Origin: Semisulcospira habei
Taxonomy: Eukaryota > Mollusca > Gastropoda > Semisulcospiridae
Length of the DNA stretch: 64,000 bases
Assembly (NCBI GenBank): GCA_036245525.1
Contig: BTPG01000003.1
Location: 162,808,760-162,872,759, forward strand
Direction of reading: 5' to 3'
Shown here piece by piece: positions 21,648 through 32,500 of the stretch; within the stretch, counting starts at the first letter, position 1; every line of letters starts with the position of its first letter. The notes beneath the pieces were generated by a model, which had not been told where the DNA came from, did no database searches, and saw only the letters and a list, made by a program, of their open reading frames with translations. The position numbers and the translations under genes were made by a program.

Positions 21648-21791
21648 TGTTTTGCGGAGATCAAGCGACTGCAGCAGATACAGAAGGATCAGACATGGCA
21701 GCGGATTGACAGTTACCTGTCTGACTGCGAGCTGCGTATGTCAATGTTGACTGATCTGCATGAGTGGCTCACTGTTCAGCACAACGCTGTG
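21648..21791 (+). CDS. Host coiled-coil gene, exon 8
   Basis: Acceptor TTACTCTGATAG, donor GCTGTG|gtaatt, phase 0 at both ends, 48 codons. It starts CFAEIKRLQQIQKDQTWQRI and ends LHEWLTVQHNAV. The longest complete exon of the left half, with a strong helical pattern. Confidence 0.88.
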
Positions 21792-21877
21792 GTAATTATG
21801 TCACACATTTATGTTAACACATTCAAGGTTCCCCGCAAAGGCAGTGAAGGACTGTGAATAGATTAACATGTTCAGCC

Positions 21878-21943
21878 CAGACAAACCACACGTGAAATGG
21901 CCTTGGCTGCCTGCTCGGCATTAACCCCAAATAACTAACTAGT
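21878..21943 (+). mobile_element. Short 3' tail of a LINE-D-like element
   Basis: GAAATGGCCTTGGCTGCCTG, then CTCGGCATTAACCCCAAATA and ACTAACTA match the last bases of LINE-D (61150-61200). A second such tail is on the minus strand at 47262-47320. Either 5'-truncated LINE copies or SINEs sharing the tail. Confidence 0.7.
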
Positions 21944-22015
21944 TTGATAATGCGCTGTTTTCCTCTTCTTCTTCATCTTGTTGTTGCTGCTGCTGCTATA
22001 TCGATTTGTCTGTAG

Positions 22016-22089
22016 GCTCTTCGCTTGAGGTCGTTGCACGAACTGCCCATAGATGAGAATAAGGAAATGGATCTGATGGATCAGTTGAG
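22016..22089 (+). CDS. Host coiled-coil gene, exon 9
   Basis: Acceptor GATTTGTCTGTAG, donor TTGAG|gtaggt. Phase 0 in, phase 2 out. 24 codons plus AG: ALRLRSLHELPIDENKEMDL then MDQL. The split Arg codon is completed by exon 10. Confidence 0.88.
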
Positions 22090-22327
22090 GTAGGTAATTA
22101 ATAAAAGTAGGTGTGCATGATAATGGGACTCACATTGTAACCGGACTCACAGGCCTTTGTCAAGAAACGTGTTTTCGCGACGCATATATAAATTTACAGT
22201 GTACACGTGTTCGCTGACAGTTTATAGAAGAGATGGATACTGTGCATTTATTGATATACTTCGCGAAAACTCGCTTTTAAGCCAAGCCTGTGGTGACGGT
22301 ATTTTTGTAAAGCCACGTGTACTTTAA

Positions 22328-22484
22328 ATCCTTCGCTGCCAGTGGACGCAGATTGTGTTTTTAAAATCGTAAAATTATTATCCCCAGCCATATGAGAAAC
22401 ATGGATACACATTGGTTTTAGCCAGAGGCCACTGCAACTGCAGTTGGATGGTGTTCATTTTTTTCTCGGCAGTGAACGGGTTAA
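22328..22484. mobile_element. Palindromic MITE, CAAGAGGCATAG family
   Basis: It runs from TCCTTCGCTGCCAGTGGACGC to CGGCAGTGAACGGGTTAA, with TTTTAGCCAGAGGCC and CAACTGCAGTTGGATGG inside. It ends at TTAA (22481-22484). Confidence 0.65.
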
Positions 22485-22724
22485 TTGATTTCATATTTTA
22501 TTTCAAGTGCCTTATCAAGTAATTTTCCTGCAAGAAACTTGCTTTAACTGGTTCGACAGTGAAACGGTTTCTTTATATTTTGCTCTGTAATTGTCGTTCA
22601 TCGTGGAATCGATTGGTGTTCAGAATCGTTTCGGCGTTATCATCGGAAAATTCTTTGCTTATGTTTTGTATGGTGGTTGCTTTTGTTAATGAATTCGTGT
22701 AATAGGATCGTTGAATCATTGCAT

Positions 22725-22828
22725 TGACCCTTTGGCTGTCGGTAGCGGATTTTGTCGCGATGATTCCAGTAGGAATTCCTGTAGAAATCATCGCGACGAA
22801 AACCGCTGCCGACACCCAAAGGCCGTTA
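22725..22828. mobile_element. Palindromic MITE, GCTGTCGGTAGC family
   Basis: Arms GGCTGTCGGTAGCGGATTTT and TTGTCGCGATGATTCC pair with the mirrored sequence ending ACACCCAAAGGCCGTTA. Centre near AGGAATTCCT. Confidence 0.8.
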
Positions 22829-22854
22829 GACATGTTCTGTAATTGTGTGCTGTT

Positions 22855-23145
22855 ATGTTATTTTGGACCTTACGTCTGAAAGCCGTACGGCCCAAAATCA
22901 CACACATCACAGACTTATTCTGTAAGGTGTTCGATCTCCTTGTGTTCATCCAGAAATCCTGCAGACCGATGCACATCTATAATGTAAGGTCTTTGATTTC
23001 ATATCAAGTTCATCCCAGGAAGTCCGCAGACCGGCACATGTACATTTATTCTGTACGGTCTTTGCGTTCAATAAGTTTTTCTCAGAAAGTCCCGCGCAGA
23101 CCAGCGCACATGGAATGTATTCTGTAAGACCTTTAACCACATTGT
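22855..23145. repeat. GGACCTTACG palindrome and diverged about 75-bp tandem array
   Basis: A short palindrome (TTGGACCTTACGTCTG, GCCGTACGGCCCAAAATCAC) is followed by three to four diverged units of about 73-78 bases with TTCTGTAAGGTCTTTG, TTCATCCAGAAA and CCGCAGACCGGCACATG blocks. The palindrome recurs at 63100-63160. The array lies in intron 9, just upstream of exon 10. Confidence 0.7.
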
Positions 23146-23174
23146 GTTAATTCAGATCCAACTGTTGTTTTCAG

Positions 23175-23267
23175 ACAGTTCTTGGACTTCTTCTCAAAAG
23201 CAGTCTACCATACCAAGCAGCTCTCCGAAGAGCTGTTCCCCAAAATGGCTGAGTTGCTGCGAGAGAA
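23175..23267 (+). CDS. Host coiled-coil gene, exon 10
   Basis: Acceptor GTTGTTTTCAG, donor GAGAA|gtaagt. Phase 2 in and 2 out. Begins (R)QFLDFFSKAVYHTKQ and ends LFPKMAELLRE. Phase continuity with exons 9 and 11 supports both junctions. Confidence 0.9.
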
Positions 23268-23519
23268 GTAAGTACAGTATAGTCATGCATTCTGTTCAAG
23301 GGCTTTACACAGGCAGGGTTTTTATTTCTTGCGACACCCTGCGACATTTTGCGACACCCTGCGACGTCGTGTGTTTCATAATTTCATTTTCCTCAAGTAG
23401 CTTTGCATTGTAGATAGGGCCAGTTACATGAGTGAGCATAGTACTGCGCCAGCCACTAAAACAAGATGCTCCGCTGTAGTCCTGCGCCAGCCACTAAGCA
23501 AAGTGCTCCGCTATAGCGG

Positions 23520-23905
23520 ACACTTTGCCAAGTGGCTGGCTCAAGACTAAGCTCACTCATGCATCTGGACCCAGGGCTTTAAAACCTTTTAACTACCAAC
23601 TTATTTTCCTACAAATAGCCCTGTGTCCCTAACTATTTTTTTCATTTTTCATACATGTCTGCTTATTTTCCTTATTACGCGATAAATGCTCAGGCCCCAC
23701 AGCCGCATTAGACACTTTGCCTGGTGGCTGGCTCAAGACTAAGCTCACTCATGCATCTGGACCCAGGGCTTTAAAACCTTTTAACTACCAACTTATTTCC
23801 CTACAAATAGCCCTGTGTCCCTAACTATATTTTCATTTTTTTTAATACATGTCTGCTTATTTTCCTTATTACGCGATAAATGCTCAGGCCCACAGCCGCA
23901 TTAGG
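23520..23905. repeat. Tandem direct duplication, about 193-bp unit
   Basis: The block from ACACTTTGCCAAGTGGCTGG through CAGGGCTTTAAAACC and TTACGCGATAAATGCTCAGG to CACAGCCGCATTAG occurs twice in a row with about 95% identity by eye. An inverted, shorter match (GTGGCTGGCGCAG type) lies just upstream at 23425-23510. It occupies most of intron 10. Confidence 0.85.
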
Positions 23906-24017
23906 CCCGTGTACAGCCGTGCGCGGACCTCCTGCGTCCAACGTCGGCGGACCTGTTGCTTGGGTTGTTTTTGCTTGCGCTCATAATATGAGAAACTGTA
24001 CTGTTGTTTGTTTCCAG

Positions 24018-24088
24018 ATTGCATCCCCGGCGACTGAGCGAACTGGGACTGACTACCGACAGCAGCAAATGCTTTGAAGTTCCAACAG
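24018..24088 (+). CDS. Host coiled-coil gene, exon 11
   Basis: Acceptor TTTGTTTCCAG, donor CAACAG|gtttat. Phase 2 in, 1 out. 24 codons, (K)LHPRRLSELGLTTDSSKC then FEVPT. The +3 donor base is not optimal but the frame requires this site. Confidence 0.82.
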
Positions 24089-24126
24089 GTTTATTAGTTA
24101 TATATGTATCTGGATAGCACTGGTAT

Positions 24127-24470
24127 CAGTCACATAGATTCACTGGATATAGATATGAACTCTAACGTGTGTGTACATAGATTCACTGGCAATAGAGATA
24201 TAAACTGTAACGTGTACGTACATAGATTCACTGGAAATAGTTATAAACTGTAACGTGTGCACCGGTGTACATGTGTACATAGATTTACTGGAAATAAAAT
24301 TATAAACTATAATGCGCGTGTACATGTGTACATAGATTTACGGAAAACAAACTCGTAAATTATAATGTGTATGTACATGTGTACATAAACTGACTGAAAG
24401 TAGAGTTATAAACAATGAAACATGTGAACACGTCTACGTAGATTCATTGGAAATACAATACAGTTAATTT
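24127..24470. repeat. Minisatellite array of about 45-62-bp units
   Basis: Around seven diverged units share GTACATAGATTCACTGGAAA, TATAAACTGTAACGTG and GTACATGTGTACATAG blocks. It fills intron 11. No coding content. Confidence 0.8.
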
Positions 24471-24607
24471 TCATTAAAAATTAAAAAATTTAAAAAACAA
24501 CAACAAACAAACGTATACCGTTTTCTTGGTGGAAGTGGAAAAAGAAGAGAAACCTGCATATGCTTAACGATAAACTGTTGTGTGTTTGCGTTTGACTGCG
24601 TGCACAG

Positions 24608-24715
24608 ACAAGGAGCTGCAGGCAGACAGGACCAAGTGGACATGGAGCAAGAAAAAAGTGCAGGACTTGATCAGTCTGGGCGAGAAGATGACCCACTCAA
24701 AGGAGTCCAAGGAAA
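24608..24715 (+). CDS. Host coiled-coil gene, exon 12
   Basis: Acceptor GCGTGCACAG, donor AGGAAA|gtgcgt. Phase 1 in, 1 out. 36 codons from DKELQADRTKWTWSKKKVQ to MTHSKESKE. Lys-rich. Confidence 0.85.
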
Positions 24716-24756
24716 GTGCGTATAGCATGCATCTTAAACATCTTCTCAACGAGAAA

Positions 24757-24944
24757 AAAAGAACGATTCAACTGCAAGAGGCACAGATCTTCGTGAGCCT
24801 CCGCAGTTGAGGGGCTCATGAGGATCTGTGCCTCTTGCTGACACCTTTTACATCCATATTCTTTAGATGGCTGGAGCGCTTTGGCGATCAATTAGCAAAA
24901 ATTTCAGAAACACAATCTGCGTCCACTGAGAGTGAAGGGATTAA
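24757..24944. mobile_element. Palindromic MITE, CAAGAGGCATAG family
   Basis: The central hairpin AACTGCAAGAGGCACAGATC and GAGCCTCCGCAGTTGAGGGG is followed by a one-sided block TTAGATGGCTGGAGCG, ending in CTGAGAGTGAAGGGATTAA. The same one-sided order is seen at 51794-52006. Confidence 0.75.
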
Positions 24945-24978
24945 CCACTTCAATGATGGAGCACTGTGATAAACATCT

Positions 24979-25069
24979 CAACCCTTTGGCTGTCGGTAGC
25001 CCTTTTCGTTGCGATGATTCTTGCAGGAATCATTGCGACAAAAGTCGCCACCGACAGCCAAAGGCTTAA
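24979..25069. mobile_element. Palindromic MITE, GCTGTCGGTAGC family
   Basis: ACCCTTTGGCTGTCGGTAGC pairs with GCCACCGACAGCCAAAGGC, centred at TTCTTGCAGGAATCAT. It is followed by poly-C tracts at 25124-25182, probably with a degraded fold-back. Confidence 0.8.
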
Positions 25070-25282
25070 CTGTCGGGACAGTGCAAACTCCGTACGAGTG
25101 CAGTAAGTATAGATCCTTATGACCCCCCCCCCCCATCCCCCCCTCTCTCCCCCCCCCCCATACCGCCCCCCCCCCCCCCCCCGAGACATCGACACAGCAA
25201 ACCAAGTGCAGTAGGCATAAGACCTCCTGAGCCCTACTGACACTTTTTTACATCCCTGTCGTGTGTGTGGATGTGTGTGTAG

Positions 25283-25386
25283 TTGTGGCGCATGGACTGA
25301 TGTTGTTCAGGAACATGATGACAGTGGCTGAGGAGCAGTTCGAGGCAGTGGAAAGTGCCAATGTGGATCTGCAGAATTTGAAAACG
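25283..25386 (+). CDS. Host coiled-coil gene, exon 13
   Basis: The acceptor is the AG at 25281-25282 (GTGTGTGTAG), because the nearer AG at 25309-25310 gives a stop. Donor AAAACG|gtcaat. Phase 1 in, 0 out. 35 codons: (I)VAHGLMLFRNMMTVAEEQF, then EAVESANVDLQNLKT. The donor is weak at +3 and +4, but the frame fits exons 12 and 14. Confidence 0.8.
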
Positions 25387-25485
25387 GTCAATGAATTAAT
25401 CAGTTATTCAGTTTGTCAGTCCATCCATCCATCAATGCCAATGTGTTCTATACTTTCCTGTCATAGTCTAACGGTTTAAGTGTGT

Positions 25486-26336
25486 TTTTGGTTCACGTGC
25501 GATAGCAAAGGTGAGTCTATGTAATGAGCCATCCGTCGTCTGTCCGGCGTCTGTCGTCCGTGGTAAACCTTAACGTTGGCATTTTCTCGGAGACTATTCA
25601 AGCCTCAGACTTCAAACTTGACCAAAGGGTGCTTTGTGGCAAAACCTTTCTAAACATACCAATTTCAGTGATCTCTCTCAAAGGTCAAAGTCACAGGGGG
25701 CCCAAAGGTTGAAAAAAGAAAAAAGAAAAAAAAAGAAGCTATATTTTGTTTCTCTTCAAAAACTTATTTTTAACTTCAAACCCAAACCTGGTACCTGATG
25801 GTAAGACCTTTCTATGTATACTAATTTGGATGGCCCCTCGGAAAGTTCAAGAGTCACTGGAGGTCGACAAATGCATGAAAACTGAAAGTTTTCTCAAATA
25901 CTATTTTCAACTTTAACCCAAACTTGGCATAGAGATACCTGATGGTAATGCCCTTTCTATTCGGAAAGTCAAAGGTCACAGAAGGTCGGCAAGTGTATGA
26001 AAATGCCAGTTTTTGATAGAATTGTAGTTTTTATAACAATTTTTTTTGCAACTTTTCAGTCAAATCTGGGAACAAAGGTAGCGGATGGTAACACCTTGCT
26101 ATGCATGCTAATTTAGTCGACCGTTCACAAAAGTCAAGGGTCACTGAGGGTTCACAAACGTGTGAAAAATGTATACATTTTGAGAAAACTTGGTTTTTGC
26201 TGGTACAGAAGTCCACCCTTTACTTACGTTTAGATACATGAACAAGGACACTGTTGGAAAGGTCAAGGTCACAGAGGTCAGACTTATTATGTGGATTGGT
26301 CACACACTTGAGCCATAAGGGATTTGCCATTCTTAT
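25486..26336 (+). repeat. GGTCA-rich dispersed repeat array, intron 13
   Basis: It starts TTTTTGGTTCACGTGCG (about 25486), has GTCGTCCGTGGTAAACC and TTCTCGGAGACTATTCAAGC, then several monomers with AAAGGTCAAAG, GGTACCTGATGGTAAG and TGCATGCTAATTTAG blocks. It ends ACACTTGAGCCATAAGGG. A TTTCAG acceptor-like site follows at 26336-26341, though the next exon begins at 26507. Same orientation as the gene. Confidence 0.85.
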
Positions 26337-26506
26337 TTCAGCTACAGCTGGCCTTATGTGTTAATAGATATCAAAGATACTATATGTGTCATTCTCTATC
26401 CTTAACCCCACTGCTTATGCAGCCACTGGTACTGTTTACAGTACCTGTGGTTGCAAGCAAACGGGGGTTAAGAAATGATTAGTTCTGTTGTGTCTTTCTT
26501 ATATAG

Positions 26507-26617
26507 ACGTACCTCGGTCTAACGAAGAGCACGGCGGAAAAGCTAAAGAAGCTTGATGAGATTGAAAAAAGACGGAACAGAGTGCGCTCCACCTGTATGG
26601 AACTACAGAACAAACTG
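26507..26617 (+). CDS. Host coiled-coil gene, exon 14
   Basis: Acceptor TTCTTATATAG, donor AAACTG|gtcagt. Phase 0 at both ends, 37 codons. Starts TYLGLTKSTAEKLKKLDEIE and ends RSTCMELQNKL. Clear heptad pattern. A C/G-rich block with GGGCCCG repeats in inverted arrangement follows in the intron (26663-26765). Confidence 0.88.
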
Positions 26618-26986
26618 GTCAGTATTTGGTGTAGATTGCACAGCCCCCAACCCCAGTAGCAAAACGTCTTCGGACCTACGACGACCGCAGTGGGCCCGAC
26701 CACAGTCGTGCGCGGGCCCGACCACAGTCGTGCGCGGGCCCACTGCGACCGTCGTGGGCCCGAGGACCTTTGCTTGTTGGTAAAGGCTTGAAACACAAGC
26801 GGTTAATTGCAGACTGTTGACCGGGCTTCACCTGGCCGACAGTTGCGCGCGATGCATTCTTCTGCTTCCTTGTTATTTTTGTCCCTGAATCTAAATAATT
26901 TTACATGATGTTCAGCGCTGTCTCTGTCGACCAACTTCTGCAGATCATGCCAAACAAAATGCCTCTGTTTATGAACATAGTTTCAG

Positions 26987-27007
26987 AAGCTTGAACAGAC
27001 AGTGAAA
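26987..27007 (+). CDS. Host coiled-coil gene, 21-base microexon 15
   Basis: Acceptor AACATAGTTTCAG, donor GTGAAA|gtaagt (strong). It encodes exactly seven residues, KLEQTVK, in phase 0 on both sides, i.e. one heptad continuing the coiled coil between exon 14 (LQNKL) and the next exon. It is too short for ORF prediction. RNA evidence would settle it. Confidence 0.6.
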
Positions 27008-27169
27008 GTAAGTATGGATTAATCACATCGAAAGTGCCGGAACTGAGATAAAATGCTAAACTAGCATGTGTGTGCAAACACACATGCGCGTACCAAAACG
27101 TAAGACACATACAAGCAAACGATATGAATTATCGGTTTGCATCAAGTGTTAAAATATATGGTAGGCCTA

Positions 27170-27700
27170 CTCAGGGTATATAGACGGGACTACGCCAGTG
27201 CACGTAGCGGATATAAGGACTGAATCGCCCGTACGACCCACTAGCCTGCAATTTATGCTTGGATCAGACAAAATGTAAGTCAGTATTGTTCATTTTAAGC
27301 ATCAGCTAGCTGCAAATAGATTGGCACACCTGTAGATCTTTGCAAAGGTAAAATATGTGGCCGCAAACGGTCATAGTTTGACAAAATCGGCGAGATTTAA
27401 GTGTGCAAAATTTCATGGATCACGTGTCCGATTCGTCAGGCCGGATTCTGCTGCTGAGATGCGTCTGCACTATACTAAATACACTTGTCAACATTCCTGT
27501 GGGTTGTACAAATGACATTAAGTCAAAGTGGTTAGTTTATGGAAATTTAGTCTCTTTTGAACTGAAAAAGGTTATTTGATGTTGGGACTACGCTGTGCAA
27601 AAGACGATCTCGGTTGTTCAGAAATGGCCTACGGTGTGAAAAATATGAGACTACACTGTGCACACGACGCTGAAGTAAAATCCGCACTGACATTTGTATA
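27170..27700 (+). repeat. Unclassified dispersed repeat, about 500 bp (mate at 46410-46905, inverted)
   Basis: The blocks CAGGGTATATAGACGGGACTA, CCTGCAATTTATGCTTGGAT, TTGTTCATTTTAAGCATC, AGATTGGCACACCTG, ACACTTGTCAACATTCCTG and TTGATGTTGGGACTACG all recur in order on the opposite strand at 46410-46905. No ORF. Both ends are rich in GACTACG-like words. Confidence 0.8.
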
Positions 27701-27774
27701 TTTGACGAAAGAACCCCTTTGAGAGCTGTATAAAGTAAATAAAACTTTAGTTTTGTGATTTCATGCAAATGAAT

Positions 27775-28171
<397 letters not shown>

Positions 28172-28760
28172 GCACCGCCGAGGAGAGAGAAAGAGATAAA
28201 CATAACATACACTGTCGCCCCCGTCGTTCGATTGCACGGTCATCTGCTTTGACTGGCCACATTTAAGTTGTACCGACGACATTTACTACACAATGTACCT
28301 TGGTTTTCTATTCACCTGCTGAACATGGTGAACGGTCGGCGTATCGGTGCCAAAAACCACGAAAATTACCCGCATTTACGAGTTCAGCTGGACTGGCTAA
28401 GGCTATCACGCAGCACGGCACGTCATTGACCGCTCGCTCGCCCCTCTCTCCCTCCCTCCCCCCGCCCCCACCCCTCCCTCTCCTCCTCTGCAAGGGTCTC
28501 GGTGCGTACGTGCGTCAACGCAAGTGTCCCAGCAAGTGTGACTCACGTGTTACCTCTGGTGATTTGAACAGTACCATCGGTGAAAAGACAGGACATTGAC
28601 CCCGCGCACGTGCCGCCTTTCACATCCTTTACAGCTACAGACACATATTCGCGAAGCGACAGAGATTCCATACCATAGGTAACAACAGAATATCCTGCTA
28701 ACTGATTACCACAGGAAACACAATAGAACATAAATACTAGATGAGGGAAAAAAAATCAAA

Positions 28761-29393
28761 ATGTTTGTTGACAGTAATATTATGGAAACACACCCATGGT
28801 CACAATTGCTAAATGTCATCCGCATAGGTAATGATCCGTTTTCTAGAGACCGTTTTACAGACATTGTCACGGTCTCTATAAATGTCTTTATGTTATCGAA
28901 ATTAAAGTATTACACAGATAGTGAAACCATAAAATTGTTCAGTAATGCACACACCATGCCATATATAAACTACGCATCGACGGTGTGGGATTGTTGCAGT
29001 GATGTCCACTTAACAAGATTAAATTCTTTACATAGGAGAATGGCAAAATTAATTCTTCCCGACCCGCACTTGACGACCGAGGAAAAACTCAGTAAAGCTG
29101 GATTCCGACCCCTTCAAAATCATTTTAAATTTAACAAAGGGGTACTGATGTTTAAAGTGTGAAACGATAGCGCTCCAGAATATCTAACAGAGTTGTTGAA
29201 AAAATCAGATTCCTGCTATGGGAATATGAGGGGTCTTTATATTGTTACAAAACCCCGCATAGATATATTTAAATCTACTGTGTCATTTGCGGGTTCTACA
29301 CTGTTGAACTCACTCCCACATCACGTTAAAGACACTTCGACATTATCTCGTTTTAAGACAAGTCTTTATAGATATCTGACATCAATCAAATAA
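28761..29393 (+). pseudogene. LINE ORF2 C-terminal fragment (same clade as the 0.3-3.4 kb LINE)
   Basis: It reads FMLSKLKYYTDSETIKLF, YASTVWDCCSDVHLTRLN, LHRRMAKLILPDPHLTTEEK, then an in-frame stop at about 29160, then APEYLTELL, FAGSTLLNSLPHHVKDTS and FKTSLYRYL. Each block aligns with the C-terminal domain of the intact ORF at 614-3424 but is clearly diverged. 5'-truncated; the EN and most of the RT are missing. Confidence 0.85.
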
Positions 29394-29465
29394 TAATATC
29401 TAGTTATACGTAGGCGCACGAATGTACGTGTATATTCTAACAATCATGTATATATGTGTGAAGTG

Positions 29466-29574
29466 ACGGGGAAGTGGCGCAGTGGTTAAGGCGTCTGCCT
29501 CCAATGCCAAAGGTGCGAGGTTCGATACCGGGTTCCGGCGTTGGATTTTTCTCCTCTGGTGTCACCGTCTGGGC
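29466..29574 (+). mobile_element. tRNA-like sequence fused to the 5' end of LINE-A copy 1
   Basis: GTGGCGCAGTGGTTAAGGCG (A-box-like) and GAGGTTCGATACCGGG (B-box-like) form a tRNA-like head, followed by about 45 bases that run straight into LINE-A. LINE-A copy 2 starts exactly at the equivalent of 29575 and lacks this head. So this is either a SINE neighbour or a 5' extension with a pol III-type promoter. Confidence 0.65.
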
Positions 29575-32500
29575 AGTGGGCAGATGTTCACATCTGCACG
29601 GGACATAGACGACCCCGGCCCCCACGAGTCCCCTGCTGCCTTGCAGGCCTGGCCGCTTGGCTGCGGAAAGGCTAAGGGAGGAAACCCCTGATATCAAAGC
29701 CCCCGTGTCTCCCGGGAAGGCTTTTGAGCCAGAGACTAAGACAAGGACAGTCTGATATAAAACCTACGACCCGAGGACCTCGATGCCACCGTCCCAGCTT
29801 GCTAGGCCATGGCAAACGAACCAAGGGTTTAAAGGGTGGGGCCAGTACTGCGCACACTGCACTCCACCAAAAAGCTCCACCGCGCAGGCTTTAGAAAACG
29901 CCCACGGACTATGACACTGAACTTTCCAAGTCCTGTAGCGATGGGCAAGGGGCAAAACGGCAGGTGAAAGATGTCACTGGAAGCCGCAGTCTCAAACCTG
30001 CATGCAGGCGGTTCAGGATATTGGTCGCCTGATGTTGACCTGGGGACGACAACGTCACTCGGCACACCCTGAACGACCAAGCAGCCTTCTCTAGGGACAG
30101 CACTGCTTGTTCCACACGGAGAGGGGCCTAGAAAAGGTGGCCTAACCAAAGCTTATCCCCTCGTAACCCCAGTTGGCTAGCCGCGGTCAACGGGCATCTT
30201 CTCATGCGGTCAGAAAACAAGAAAAAACAATGGATCCACTCTCATGACGACCACGACCGGACTCAACGTAGCATGCTGGAACATCCGAACCATGCTCGAC
30301 ACAGCAGACAGCGGACGCCCTGAACGTCGTTCCGCCCTCATTGCCCATGAATTGCGGAGGTTAAACATCGACATCGCCGCGCTCAGCGAAGTACGCCTTC
30401 CGGAGGAAGGCAGCCTCCAAGAACTTGGCGCTGGCTACACCCTCTACTGGTCAGGCAGGCCTGCATCAGAAAGACGGCTCTCAGGCGTGGGCTTCATGGT
30501 GAAGACCCCCATTGCGACTAAGTTGGAAAACCTACCAACGGGTCACTCCGACCGCATCATGTCCATGAGCCTCCCACTGAGACACCAGCAATACGTCACC
30601 CTTCTCAGTGTGTACTCCCCAACCCTCCTGGCAGAGCCTGCAGAAAAAGACAAGTTCTACTCTGACCTGCGCAGCCTCCTGCAGAGCACCCCTGCAGACG
30701 ACAAAGTCATCATCCTTAGCGACTTCAACGCCAGAGTGGGCCAAGACTGTGAAGCCTGGAGAGGAGTCCTCGGCAAGCATGGCGTTGGGAACTGCAATGA
30801 CAATGGTCGCCTACTGTTGGAGCTCTGTGCAGAGCAGCAACTTGTCATCACCAACACTACTTTCCAGCAAAAGGACAGTCGAAAGACCACCTGGATGCAT
30901 CCTCGCTCCAAGCACTGGCACCTTATCGACTATGTCCTAGTGCGTCAGAGGGACCGCAGTGACGTCCTCCTCACCAGAGTGATGCCCAGCGCAGAGTGCC
31001 ACACTGACCACCGCCTTGTTCGCTGCAAACTCAGGCTCCGCCTCAAGCTGAAACCCAAGAAAGGGCCCCCCCCCCCCCCCCCCCCCAAGAAAAAGCTTGA
31101 TGTTGCCAGCCTTCAGCGTGACGACAAGAAAGCTGCCCTTCAGGCCGATTTACAGCGCATGCTCAAAGACACAGTTGATCCAGCAGACTCCTCCCCTGAA
31201 ACACTCTGGGAACAACTGAAAACTGCTATTGTAAAATCCTCTGTGGAAGTCTTGGGCTTTGCTAGAAAGAGGAACAAAGACTGGTTTGACGAAAACGACG
31301 TAGAGATCCAGGAACTTCTAGCAAAAAAAAAGAGCCGCCCACCAGGCCCACCTAGCCCAGCCTTCCTGCCCTGTGAAGAAGTCTGCCTTCCGCCTCATCT
31401 GCAGCAGTCTCCAGCTCAAGCTTAGAGAGCTCCAGAACGAGTGGTGGTCCAGACTCGCACAGAGGACCCAGCTCTGCGCTGACAACGGTGACTACAGGGG
31501 CTTCTACGAAGCACTGAAAGCAGTGTATGGCCCTAGGCACCTGGTACAAAGTCCCCTGCGAAGCGCTGATGGACAGGCACTCCTCACAGATAATACCTCC
31601 ATCTTGAACCGCTGGTCGGAATACTTTCAGGACCTCTTCGGCGCTGAACGCACTGTTCAAGAAACAGTCATCCTCCAAATCCCACACCTTCCACTAAAGG
31701 TTGAATTGGACGAACCGCCCACCGCCGAAGAGACCCTCACAGCCATCCACCAGCTCAAGAGTGGCAAAGCAGCAGGCATTGACGGAATCCCGCCAGAGAT
31801 CTGGAAACATGGAGGCCCAGCACTGCACAACAAGCTCCACGACCTCTTTCTCTGCTGCTGGGAAAAAGGAACACTACCAAAGGATCTCCGTGATGCAGTC
31901 ATCATCACCCTGTACAAGAACAAAGGAGAGAAGTCTGCCTGCTCTAATTATCGTGGAATTACCCTGCTGTCCATTGCCGGGAAAATTCTCGCAAGGTTGC
32001 TCCTGAATCGGCTGGTACCTGCCATCGCTGAAGACCACCTCCCAGAGGGCCAGTGTGGCTTCAGAGCCAACAGGAGTACCACCGACATGGTCTTTGTGCT
32101 GAGACAGCTTCAGGAGAAGTGCCGCGAGCAGAACAAAGGGCTGTACGTAACGTTTGTCGACCTAACAAAAGCGTTTGACACTGTGAGCAGGCAAGGTATG
32201 TGGCAGATCCTGGAGCGACTAGGTTGTCCCCCAAAGTTCCTCAACCAGGTCAGGTCAGACTAAACAGTGACCTCTCAGAACCATTCCCCATTCGCAACGG
32301 CGTGAAGCAAGGCTGCGTGCTGGCACCGACCCTCTTCACCATCTTCTTCAGCATGATGTTGAAGCAGGCCACAGTGGACCTCGACGATGACGACGCAGTG
32401 TACATCAGGTATCGTCTCGATGGCAGCCTGTTCAACCTCAGACGACTGCAGGCCCACACGAAAACCCTAGACCAACTGATTCGTGAGCTGCTCTTTGCTG

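Noticed and set aside
26342..26460. Extra exon after the TTTCAG at 26341
   Set aside because: It reads LQLALCVNRYQ, but there is no plausible donor in frame, and exon 14 joins exon 13 cleanly without it.
26926..27006. Longer version of microexon 15 starting after the AG near 26925
   Set aside because: The frame meets a TGA at the end (LNRQ stop); only the short 21-base form keeps the frame.
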